From assembly GCA_949825065.1 (NCBI GenBank), contig OX463842.1, positions 33,534,480 through 33,598,479 of the forward strand: a stretch of DNA of 64,000 nucleotides, read 5' to 3'. The DNA is from Odontocerum albicorne (taxonomy: Eukaryota > Arthropoda > Insecta > Trichoptera > Odontoceridae). A model generated the notes under the pieces. The model was not told where the DNA came from and searched no databases. It was given only the letters and a program-made list of their open reading frames with translations. The translations under genes were made by a program, and so were the position numbers. This document shows, one piece after another, positions 21,405 to 30,294 of the stretch (position 1 is its first letter; each line of letters begins with the position of its first letter).

Positions 21405-23740
21405 AATGACTTTCCAGACAACTCAACTCAATACATTTGGAGACAATGGATTGCCTTTCGGTTTCGTCTAGTTTATGAGTGTAGCATTTACGTCTTACTC
21501 TGTTCTTATATACGTTCTAACACATCTATATTAAGTTTCAGTCATTCTAAGCAATAACGCACTACGCTTTGAAAATGAAAATCTTGAATTCCGTTCTATT
21601 TACAAAAAATGATGATTATTGCAAGATTTATAAAATTTATCTTTTTTATCGTACATTTTCCCTTAGACAATTCTCTTTTCCTTACCATAAAGATAAAACC
21701 TATGTGTTATTTATGTCCTACCTAATTACTGTGCCCGGGGCAGCTAATAACTTTCTCTACACGTCCTCACAAAGTATTAAGTATAAAAAATGACAAATGA
21801 GACAATATGTTATCGCCTCCCTGTTTTCCTTTATCAAGGTTTAATAGGCCCTTAGCCGAGATATAACCCAGGTTTAGTTCAAGCGGTAATTGGTTCCATT
21901 TTTGTGTAGTTTATAAAGGCTGACCTCTTTGTGTGTATACAAATATAGTTAATACTAGCGTAGTTATTTTTTTAATTTTACTCATAATACGATTGTATCG
22001 TTTTGCAACATTGCATACTTATTTATCAATTATTCTACTTTCATGAACTTTGATGAAAATCCTGGAAAAGGAAGATAAATGATCTAAGTTATATTTAATT
22101 AATTTTGTTATATTTAACATGAACATACATACACAAGAAATGTTAACTCGCAAAAGAGAGATTTTTTATTCGAAATATCGAATAAGGATTCACCTTATTT
22201 AGTTGAATGCTAAAATATCCAAACTTTAGTATATTATGAGATTTGTTAACTCTAATTAGTTTGTCGATGTGATTGGAAAATAAGTTTTTAGGAGTTATTA
22301 CTTACTGTGTGTTATAATCTTCGGGGACGGGTTGTGTGATCAGTCTGAAAAATCCAATTATCAACTTGAAATTATAATACGCAGAGTAATCATTCCTTAA
22401 AATTTATTATCCAGTTGTGTTTTGTACACTCTTAAAAATCAATTTCATTCAACTTTGTACTAGTGATCTTATACGTAGTGAAATATCTCGCAACAGGTTA
22501 ATTGTGAATTTTTGTAATCCAGCCTGAATTAAATAGGTCATATTAGAAACTCAGTGCAAGATCATCGGTCTTTGGGTCTGTTAACTGTTTTAGAATCTCA
22601 TCATACGAGTAAGTTTGAGTTATAAATGAGTCGGTTGAAAGAGCTATCAAGTGAATATCCCATATGATAGAAAAATAAGTATAATGTTGAATACTTTGTT
22701 GAAAGTAGATCTTATTTTTTTTCTTTAATTTTAATTATTGTATAACCGTATTTAATGTTTTATTATCAGTTTAATCTTGATGTTTTTAAGAAAAATATTT
22801 TTAGGGCTTAATATGAAAAAAAAACTATAAATATTGAGTATTTTTTTGTCTTCGTTCCATAATCAAAAATCTCATTTCTTTTCCATTTAAATAAACATTT
22901 TTCTTGTCCAATTTATTTGTCCTTCTCTCGAAATCTAGCAATTTATTCGACATCCCAAATTGATTCATTTTTTCCAATCGTTGCCTTCTCCAGGAACAAT
23001 TATAGCGTAGCAACAGCCATTTTATTCGTTGTATTCTTTTCAACGCAACTTGTCAAGATCGTTTATTTTTAATTCACCCTTCTTTCCGTAATACTCGTAA
23101 TTTTGAAAACGTGCCTTCGTTAGTCTCGAGCAGACGTGAATTTCGTTATGGCCTCATTCAAAATAACGCTCACTGGTTTTAATACGAGACAATGGCAATC
23201 GAACGACCGAGTGCTTTTTTATGTTCCTTTAATTAAAGCTATTCGTCAAATTTTAAAAGGTTTTGCTGTGCTTTTATTAACCATTGGGTTTGTAAATATT
23301 TTTTTTCATCTTGTGTGTGGCTGAAGGGTTGCTCGTAGTAGGACGGCTTACCAGTATTACTATAACATGTATTACACTTTCGTTGTACGAAACACATTGG
23401 AGAAATAGTCACCTCGTAACAGTTTCTTACAATGAACCAAAATGTTGAAAGGCCTTTATATGGAAAACTGACCTAAACTATGTTTACTCGCCAAAGATAA
23501 TATAATACGAAACATCTAAGAAGAAATTAAACGTTCTACAAACAGGCTATGAAGGTCGTCTCATTTAATGAAAAATATGTCATTTTTCTTTCTTTCTATT
23601 CTCGATAAAATATCATAAACTTACTAATCTATTATATGTTTACTGTTTTGTCTAAAAATCAAAGCTTTGATTGCGTGTGAAGATGGTTAAAAGTGAATGT
23701 GTGTGTTTATATAATTCAAATAAAAAATCGGACGATTGAA
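21405..23740. other. AT-rich DNA, nothing recognised
   Basis: A 62-codon frame at 23136-23324 (plus) has a hydrophobic stretch (LLLTIGFVNIFFHLV) but no family resemblance and no surrounding gene signals. Other frames (22825-23043 minus) are charged and low-complexity. Confidence 0.45.
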
Positions 23741-23748
23741 TCCAGATT

Positions 23749-23945
23749 AACTACCTTCATGACATTGTTAGTGTGGCACATGTCTTCTAATACAAGGGTT
23801 GCGGGGTCGATTCCTGTTGGTTTCCATTTTTTAAGAGCTTCAGTCTGGTTTTCACGATATATTTTTCTGGTTGGTTGTAAGATATATTCTCATAGCAATT
23901 TCCCCGCCGTCATGTATAAAGTAAACAACGAAAGTGTCATACTAA
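23749..23945 (+). mobile_element. SINE copy S4
   Basis: A degraded A-box region (GTTAGTGTGGCACATGTC) is followed by GGGGTCGATTCCTGTTGG (B box), then TCAGTCTGGTTTTCAC, TTTCTGGTTGGTTGTAAGAT and the tail GAAAGTGTCATACT. Confidence 0.7.
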
Positions 23946-24639
23946 ACGACGACTCACAATATTTTTTGGTGAATGATAAATCCTACAAAATCCAATGAGT
24001 TTATTAACTCAAGGGTGTATCTAATTCGATGCATTATAAGAAGACTCGTTCAAACATTCTCATAAATCTTTCACGTTAAACTAAATTTAAAATAAAAATG
24101 AGTGAGCTTGTAATTTATTTATCTCTTGCAAACTACTATAGGTGAATTTAAATGGGGGATTTTTGTAATAAGTATCAAAACCTTGACCATAGACAGAACA
24201 GTCACAAGTAATTACGTTGATATTGAACCAATTAAAACTTAAACCCGAAGATTGGTCATTTTGAAAGAGATTTCGATTTAACGTCTTTAGAATAATAAAT
24301 AAGTATTATATTTTAAAAAATTATGCATATTTTTAAAAAGTGAAGAATATTTTGCATTTTCATTTTGGTTAAAATTCGATTTACAGTCCAACCCATGAAT
24401 AATTTCTTTTGAAATAATGAATTCCGCCCCACAGTACACTTTTTTCTTTTGAACAACTTGACTAAAATAAAGCATCTTTTTAAGTTATTTACTCCGTAAT
24501 TCTCATTGGATTTAACCCTTTTATTAGGAAACCAATAAATGTTTTAACGAAATTTATCCTTTTAAGATGAAATATTCTTTGTTTTTATGTATATTTTCAC
24601 CCCAGTCTATGATGTGAGTATGTTGTGTTTGTTGGCCTC

Positions 24640-24725
24640 TTCAATTATACATACATATATCATCACGCCGTGTCCCTTCCGAGGTAGGCAGACAAAACAG
24701 ATCTCCAAAGCGCCTTTATTTAATA
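24640..24725 (-). mobile_element. LINE L-A extreme 3' end
   Basis: CATCACGCCGTGTCCCTTCC then GAGGTAGGCAGACAAAACAG on the plus strand is the complement of the L-A C-terminal tail and 3' UTR; compare the copies near 46.85, 48.84 and 60.94 kb. Only the last ~85 bp remain. Confidence 0.6.
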
Positions 24726-24887
24726 TTTTATATGCACTACTGTTTTCATACAGCGTGGAAGATGCATTTATTAATTTATCATTCACTCCATAATGTTCTA
24801 AAATGAAAAAAATGTAAAATAAAAAAAAACAACTTATCAATTCAATGCTTCAACCGATTTAACTTTACAATAATAATAATAATAAAT

Positions 24888-25023
24888 GTATTATTTATAG
24901 TTAAGGCATTAACATTGTGGAGGTTTAAAGACATTGTAATGTGTTTTTATCAAATACTGTTTATTCCACTTTTTATGTGGTAAACAAAAGTGGAATAAAC
25001 AGTGTTTGATGAAAAAAATTACA
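24888..25023. mobile_element. PLE family A, mini palindrome (copy 4)
   Basis: A 136-bp derivative: the ~50-bp tail, one arm to TTTATTCCACTTTTTATG, then directly the inverted arm AAAGTGGAATAAACAGTG. The hammerhead region has been lost. Flanks share AATAATAATAAAT (24875-24887 and 25024-25036), a likely target duplication, though low complexity weakens this. Confidence 0.8.
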
Positions 25024-25090
25024 AATAATAATAAATAATAGAATACGTGAAAAAAATCTTCATCTCTTCCTTTCTTTTGTTATTCTACAG

Positions 25091-25313
25091 AACGACTTCA
25101 GTGGCCTAGTATGTAAGGCACCTGTCTTCCGACTCAAAGATTGAGGGTTCGATTCCCGTTGGTACCTTTTTTATTTGAACAAGGAATCAGTCTGGTGTTC
25201 ACTTAAAGCCTCTTTAAATGTCCTTCTGGTTGGTTGTAAGAAATCGACACATTGCAATAAACCTGTCAGATTGTAGTCAATACAACAAAAGCGTAATACA
25301 TAAAATACAATAT
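25091..25313 (+). mobile_element. tRNA-derived SINE (copy S5, best preserved)
   Basis: A box in CAGTGGCCTAGTATG, B box GGGTTCGATTCCCGTTGG, then the tRNA-unrelated body: CAGTCTGGTGTTCACTTAA, GGTTGGTTGTAAGA, CACATTGCAATAAACCTG, and the tail CAACAAAAGCGTAATACA. These are promoter boxes for RNA polymerase III. S5-S8 share this head-body-tail order and differ mainly by point changes. Confidence 0.85.
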
Positions 25314-25319
25314 TATATA

Positions 25320-25852
25320 CTGCAACGAACATTTCACTTGTGTGTAAGCTAACATTATAGATAATTGTGTATAAAGGGTAAATTGTGTCTTAGTGAAATT
25401 TCATGTTGATGATTCTCATATCATCAAGAATTTTTGTTCGGAAATTATGTTTTTTTAGAGGATTAATGTTTTTACTGTTATATTAAATATGGTATTCTAT
25501 GAGTGTACGAGTTATTAATTCTTCAATATGTTACACATTTGTATGTTTTCGGTCTTGTCATGTATGAAACACTCACAAGGCATAATCGTTCTTTTGTAAC
25601 ACCGTGCCGTTTATAAATAAATATTAGAAACATACTTCCATTCAATTCGAAAAGGTTTTTTTTCATTATTATTTTTTTTTTGACTATTTAAAATATATAA
25701 GGCCTAATGAACGCATTTCAATGTAGTTTTCAATTTACATAAATAATATAAATATAGGTTTCAACATCGGTAAAATAAAATATTTACATTTTACATTGTC
25801 TTTCTTTCAACTTTGTTCAATTTTGTCAAAATTAAGCGTATTTATCTACTTT
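25320..25852. other. AT-rich spacer
   Basis: No feature recognised between the SINE and the ribozyme-bearing tandem array. Confidence 0.5.
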
Positions 25853-25892
25853 AATAACACGGCAACTTGGTTAATCTAATACTTTATTCGAC

Positions 25893-25929
25893 TTCACCTG
25901 ACGAGGAAGTCTTTGAAACCAGTAGTGAA
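25893..25929 (+). ncRNA. hammerhead-like motif B1 (shortened helix II)
   Basis: Helix I TTCAC (25893-25897) with GTGAA (25925-25929), core CTGACGA, then GAAACCAGTA. Helix III is ACCAGT (pairs kept, loop CA). Seven bases are missing from helix II, leaving only a weak stem, so activity is doubtful. Confidence 0.45.
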
Positions 25930-26120
25930 CTCCAATAAAACAAGAAAATAAAAAATAAGTGTTTTATTTATTTTATTAAAAAATTATATACATGGCACCA
26001 TAAAGTGAAGCAAACATCTTTTCTAAGATTCAAGAAATAAACTTATACTTATTTCCTTCCTTTAAACCAAATAAATGTTCAATAACACGGCAACTCGGTT
26101 AATCTAATACTTTATTCAAC

Positions 26121-26164
26121 TTCACCTGACGACGAAGACGGAGGTCTTTGAAACCGGTAGTGAA
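26121..26164 (+). ncRNA. hammerhead-like ribozyme motif B2
   Basis: Helix I TTCAC (26121-26125) pairs fully with GTGAA (26160-26164). Core CTGACGA (26126-26132), one extra C, helix II GAAGAC/GTCTTT around GGAG, then GAA. Helix III is ACCGGT (AC/GT round CG), with A26159 as the expected cleavage base. This is the cleanest fit in the window apart from the one-base insertion before helix II. Confidence 0.65.
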
Positions 26165-26355
26165 CTCAAATAAAACAGGAAAATAAAAAATAAGTGTTTT
26201 ATTTATTTTATTAAAAAATTATAAACATGGCACCACAAAGTGAAGCAAACATCTTTTCTAAGATTCAAGAAATAAACTTATACTTATTTCCTTCCTTTAA
26301 ACCAAATAAATGTTCAATAACACGGCAACTCGGTTAATCTAATACTTTATTCAAC

Positions 26356-26399
26356 TTCACCTGACGACGAAGACGGAGGTCTTTGAAACCGGTAGTGAA
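26356..26399 (+). ncRNA. hammerhead-like ribozyme motif B3
   Basis: Identical in sequence to B2: TTCAC/GTGAA helix I, CTGACGA core, GAAGAC/GTCTTT helix II, GAAACCGGTA. Confidence 0.65.
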
Positions 26400-26461
26400 C
26401 TCAAATAAAACAGGAAAATAAAAAATAAGTGTTTTATTTATTTTATTAAAAAATTATATAC

Positions 26462-26787
26462 ATGGCACAACAAAGTGAAACAAACATATTTTCTAAGATT
26501 CAAGAAATAAACCTATACTTATTTCCTTCCTTTAAACCAAATAAATTTTCCTTCGTTGATAGGAATCTTTCTGAACGTTTTTTTAATAGAACTTTTCGTG
26601 AGATCTTGAAGAAGTTAAAAAACAACTAAATAAGGAATCTCATTTCGAAAGGAGATCTAAAAGTAAAAGACATTCGCATTGCTGGAAAAGTATTTCCTGC
26701 TCATCTCCGGTGTTCTCTAATCGCATTTCTGAAGACATCAGCAGTGGTTTTCCAAGAACACCGTCCAATATTGGGTTACGTTACTGA
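26462..26787 (+). pseudogene. ORF remnant leaving the ribozyme array
   Basis: ATG at 26462 opens 55 codons to a TAA at 26627-26629; the first ~28 residues lie in the repeat, the rest in unique sequence (FVDRNLSERFFNRTF and on, basic and helix-prone). A different frame then runs 26632-26787 (KESHFERRSKSKRHSHCWKS at its start, ending GFPRTPSNIGLRY). Together they look like the N-terminal part of an element-encoded protein with a frameshift near 26620. I do not recognise a family; the position after the array suggests the first ORF of the element. Confidence 0.4.
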
Positions 26788-26903
26788 AATTGACTGATCC
26801 TTATAAAATTCTTTTACAATTCTTATTTTGTTTATATAATATACTCGTACATTTATTTAGATATTTATTGTTTATTTGTTTCCACTTTCACATGTAACAT
26901 ATG

Positions 26904-26954
26904 ACCATTGTTGAATCCACAACATTTTTTTGTGACTAAGGATTCAACAATGGT
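26904..26954. repeat. 15-bp inverted repeat
   Basis: ACCATTGTTGAATCC (26904-26918) and GGATTCAACAATGGT (26940-26954) form a perfect hairpin with a 21-bp loop. Confidence 0.9.
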
Positions 26955-27260
26955 AATTTGTCATCAAAAAGATTCGTTGCTTTATTCACCAATGTCATAA
27001 AATAATGCTGTTTATGGTTCTTCTTTGAATATAAGTAATCATCGTGTCTTCTTTGATTTGGAGAAGTAACAGCAACCGAACCATTGTAGTAAGTTCCTCC
27101 TTCCCGCTTTTCGCCTGCTCTAAGTTTTCCCCATTAAATAAAACAATCGAAAGTTTCATGAGATTTGTGGTAAACGTTGCATTGGTAAATATGAGTATGG
27201 TAAGTTTTATTACGTTTGGTTAACTATTATGGTTAAATATTCAAGATCCTTATAACAAAT

Positions 27261-27470
27261 GCCGACGACCTCCGTGGCCTAGTAAGTAAGACGCCTATCT
27301 CCCAACCCGTAGATTGTGAGTTCAAATACCTCTGGTACACAGATCTTTTTAAAAAGGTTTTAGGTCTGGTTTTTACTTCAGGCCTTTTTAACATATTTCT
27401 AGTTGGTTGTAAGATATTGTTACATGACAATGCCCACCAGTTTGTACTGTATACACCAATACAACAAATA
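27261..27470 (+). mobile_element. tRNA-derived SINE (copy S6)
   Basis: The head GACGACCTCCGTGGCCTAGT holds the A box; the B box is GAGTTCAAATACCTCTGGTA. The body follows with GGTCTGGTTTTTACTTCAGG, TTTCTAGTTGGTTGTAAGAT and TTACATGACAATGCCCACC. Confidence 0.85.
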
Positions 27471-27640
27471 GAAAGGAAAAATATTTTTAGACATCAACAT
27501 CCTCGTATTTTGTGCCAATATAATCTATTAAATAGGCGTCAAACTGATTTAATGTTTTGTTTCCACTGATATAAAAATCAAAGAATAATAAAAAGATTTA
27601 AAAAATGTCGCTTAATTTATTCAGGAAACGTGTTAGTAGT

Positions 27641-27850
27641 GGCGCCCTACGTGGTCTAGTTAACAAGACACTTGTCTTCTGACCCGGGAGTTACGGATTC
27701 GGTTCCCGTCGGAACCTAATTTTACTAAAAGGGTTTCAGTCTAGTTTTCTTATAAGGCCTCTTGAACATATTTCTAGTTGATTGTCACATGGTAATAAAT
27801 CCTGCTGGTTGTACTATATACGATGAAACCGGAACGTCAAAAACGAATAA
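27641..27850 (+). mobile_element. tRNA-derived SINE (copy S7)
   Basis: A box in TACGTGGTCTAGTTAAC, B box GGATTCGGTTCCCGTCGG, body with TTTCAGTCTAGTTTTCTTA and CACATGGTAATAAATCCTGC. It lies 170 bp from S6 in the same orientation. Confidence 0.8.
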
Positions 27851-27854
27851 CAAG

Positions 27855-29045
27855 TGGTATATCAATGCTGCCGCTTGAACATTACAGTGAATAATATATT
27901 ATATAAAATAATAAAACCTATTAACGGGGCAGGATAAAAAGTTTCATGGAATTGGTTGAATAAACTCCTAGGGCAAATAATATCTTTATAACCATGCAGT
28001 TTTCGAATGTATTCCATCATAAAATAGATTGATAATATTTTACATAGTAATTAAAGTACACTTAACAAGATGACATATTCCTTACATTTACAAATTTTGG
28101 CAGCTTTAATTGCATTGATTGATTCCATTAAATAATCGTAAGATATTATTTAGAGGTCGTCATCGGTGGTAGTTGAAATAAATATTAGCGAGTGGTCTAC
28201 AGAATTGTACATATTATTTGGAAATAGGTTTCATGAATTTCTTTAAACAGTTCTAATTTTTACTAGTGTTTTCAATGCACAACGTTCATTAAATGACATT
28301 TTATTGTATTCTGGGTAGCACATAATCTTATTCCAAACACAGTTTATTGATACATTGTAATAGTTCATCCATGTTTGTAGTCTTCAGCGATTTTTCCACT
28401 AGTTTCCGTCCATCCATAATGAAAGAGATAATAGGCTTTACTGGGAGCGGAGGCACACTTAATGGCCGCCGTCCATCTACTCAGACGTTACAACCGTGAA
28501 ACGGTTTTCCGATACAGAATTATTAATAAATAATGCCGACCTTTATGATTCGCCAAAATGGATTATATTTTTTCAACCATTTTTTATATGATATGAGAAT
28601 AACGAATTACTAAGCAATTCTTATTTTTTTTCTCAATACACTATATCCAACATGCCCTACACCGTCCTTTCTCCGTATATTTTTTTTCCCTTGCGTCGTT
28701 CCTTTAATGTAGAAGGTCATAATCACAAACTTTCACAATTCTTCTCCAGTATGAGCGATTTCCTACTATATGCAGGACCTTCTATATAGTGCACCCTTTA
28801 AAATAATCATTATAAAATTAAAATGATAGGTTTTTTATTCTTTATCAATCCCTCCCGTAATGGTTTATTTTAATTTGGCATATACTATTTTGTTATCAAT
28901 TTCAATTCGAACCTTAATTTCTCCAATGTTTACTATTTTCGGAAGTGATTCTCAAATTTTTTTCAGGATTTCTGATGTTTTTAATTTTGTTACTGGAGGT
29001 AACTTCAGTGACATGTGATAAAATAAAACCCATGAAAATGATAAA
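27855..29045. other. AT-rich DNA, nothing recognised
   Basis: A small GC-richer patch at about 28430-28510 (CTGGGAGCGGAGGCACACTT, GGCCGCCGTCC) stands out but has no match I know. Confidence 0.4.
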
Positions 29046-29248
29046 TATACAAGTATCTTAAAACACTACTCCTTTATGGGGCTGAGTGTTGGGCAACATC
29101 TCATTCCCAAGAACAGATTTATCATGCTACCTAGACGTGCATGCTGTGATGGATTTTAGGAGTAAGCAAGAAATACCAAATAAAGAATGAATATTTGTAA
29201 TTTATTTTTATCAAACACTGTTTATTCCACTTTTTTATGACGGTATAA

Positions 29249-29286
29249 CCCTACCGGTTTCAAGGCTTTCACCTCATCTTCAGGGG
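29249..29286 (-). ncRNA. hammerhead-like ribozyme motif
   Basis: Minus strand: CCC/GGG helix I, core CTGAAGA, helix II GAGG/CCTT, GAAACCGGTA. It fully matches the family-A consensus. Confidence 0.6.
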
Positions 29287-29467
29287 AGCGCAAACAAGAC
29301 TAAATGCTGTTCGAACTGGTACCTATATAGACGCTTCAACGGTTGGAGGCTGGGGGGTGAGGAAGGCTAGGGATAATTTCGGCCAAGAGCGGGGAGATTT
29401 TGGGGAAATAACTGTTCAACAGATGTTCCGATCGGTATACTGACTTAGAAATTTCTAGGGCCTCTAA

Positions 29468-29788
29468 TCTGATAATTTCTATATAGGAAAGACAGAAAGA
29501 TCTTTTGATAAGAGATTTCGTGAACACAAATCCGCCTTAACAAATCCTCTAATTTATTCTGAAATGGCTAATCATTGTCACCGTGAGAATCATACTTTTT
29601 CTATCGATGATGCCAAATTCTTACATATTAGTGGCAACGGAAATAAATTGGACAGATTAGAGGCCCTAGAAATTTCTAAGTCAGTATACCGATCGGAACA
29701 TCTGTTGAACAGTTATTTCCCCAAAATCTCCCCGCTCTTGGCCGAAATTATCCCTACCCTTCCTCACCCCCCAGCCTCCAACCGTTGA
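29468..29788 (+). pseudogene. PLE GIY-YIG endonuclease, C-terminal part
   Basis: An open frame from 29468 to a TGA at 29786-29788. It starts within the nuclease domain: DNFYIGKTERSFDKRFREHK carries the YIG half of the GIY-YIG motif and the following arginine/histidine residues; then MANHCHRENHTFSIDDAKFL, LDRLEALEISK and a proline-rich end (PHPPASNR). GIY-YIG nucleases nick target DNA in Penelope-like elements. The GIY half and the whole RT are missing, because the inverted left arm joins at 29470. The end of the same protein, in complement, forms the left arm. Confidence 0.8.
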
Positions 29789-29837
29789 AGCGTCTATATC
29801 GGTACCAGTTCGAACAGCATTTAGTCTTGTTTGCGCT

Positions 29838-29875
29838 CCCCTGAAGATGAGGTGAAAGCCTTGAAACCGGTAGGG
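29838..29875 (+). ncRNA. hammerhead-like ribozyme motif
   Basis: CCC (29838-29840) with GGG (29873-29875), core CTGAAGA (29841-29847), helix II GAGG/CCTT, GAAACCGGTA. It lies in the 3' UTR of the GIY-YIG frame, 50 bp after its stop. Confidence 0.6.
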
Positions 29876-30294
29876 TTATACCGTCATAAAAAAGTGGAAT
29901 AAACAGTGTTTGATAAAAATAAATTACAATGTCTGAAAACCTCCACAATGTTAATGCCTTAACTATAAACAACATAAAGAATGAATATGTGAGAGATGAC
30001 CTGAAAGTTTACCAATGTCGCTTAAATTGAGAGAGACTAGGTTTCCGCTTTATGAATATGTATAAAATAAAACTAGCTGTGTGTTTGGGAAACCTAGCAA
30101 TAGGAATGGAAGTCCCTAGACTAGAAATAAAGGGAAACAGTCTCAAAGAAACGAGGAAAAGGTAAGATCAACTAAGTCAAGAATTAACTGAACCTGACTC
30201 GGAAGAAAGCCTTGATCTTGGACAGATCACAAGAGAGGAAAAATACGAGGATGGTGAAGAATGTTTTCAAGCTTGCCTCTTTTCATGAGTAAAT

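Larger units (their letters stand above)
25853..26546 (+). repeat. tandem array of hammerhead-bearing 235-bp units (PLE/retrozyme family B)
   Basis: Three direct copies start at AATAACACGGCAACT (25853, 26081, 26316); the spacings are 228 and 235 bp. The 7-bp difference is a deletion in the helix II region of copy 1. Every unit carries a hammerhead-like motif, an AT-rich block, and then a start codon (25992, 26227, 26462) opening a frame MA(P/Q)QSE(A/T)NIFSKIQEINLYL. Copy 3 leaves the repeat at about 26546 and its frame continues into unique sequence. Hammerhead-bearing tandem repeats are known in PLE pseudo-LTRs and in animal retrozymes; this array fits either. Confidence 0.8.
29195..29973 (+). 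mobile_element. PLE family A, copy 5 with GIY-YIG segment
   Basis: A 779-bp element flanked by a perfect 15-bp repeat ATAAAGAATGAATAT (29180-29194 and 29974-29988). The left arm (29195 to about 29470) is an inverted copy of the 3' part, including part of the nuclease coding sequence; the right part is the coding 3' end plus UTR. The right end bears the ~50-bp tail ending AACTATAAACAACAT. Hammerhead-like motifs sit in both arms, reading outward. Confidence 0.92.
29050..30290 (+). pseudogene. LINE RT pseudogene split by a PLE
   Basis: Before the PLE (29057-29194) the frame reads KTLLLYGAECWATSHSQEQI, then ML-WILGVSKK and IKNE. After it (29974-30290) the frame resumes NEYVRDDLKVYQCRLN, GMEVPRLEIKG and an acidic tail. 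This is the C-terminal region of an endonuclease-RT LINE. Several in-frame stops show that it was dead apart from the insertion. Removing the PLE and one copy of its target repeat rejoins the two halves. Confidence 0.65.

Noticed and set aside
23136..23324. Small membrane protein
   Set aside because: The hydrophobic stretch is what T-rich DNA gives by chance; no supporting context or conservation visible.
25091..27850. tRNA genes
   Set aside because: A and B boxes are present but there is no cloverleaf, and the sequences continue into a shared unrelated body and tail; they are SINEs.
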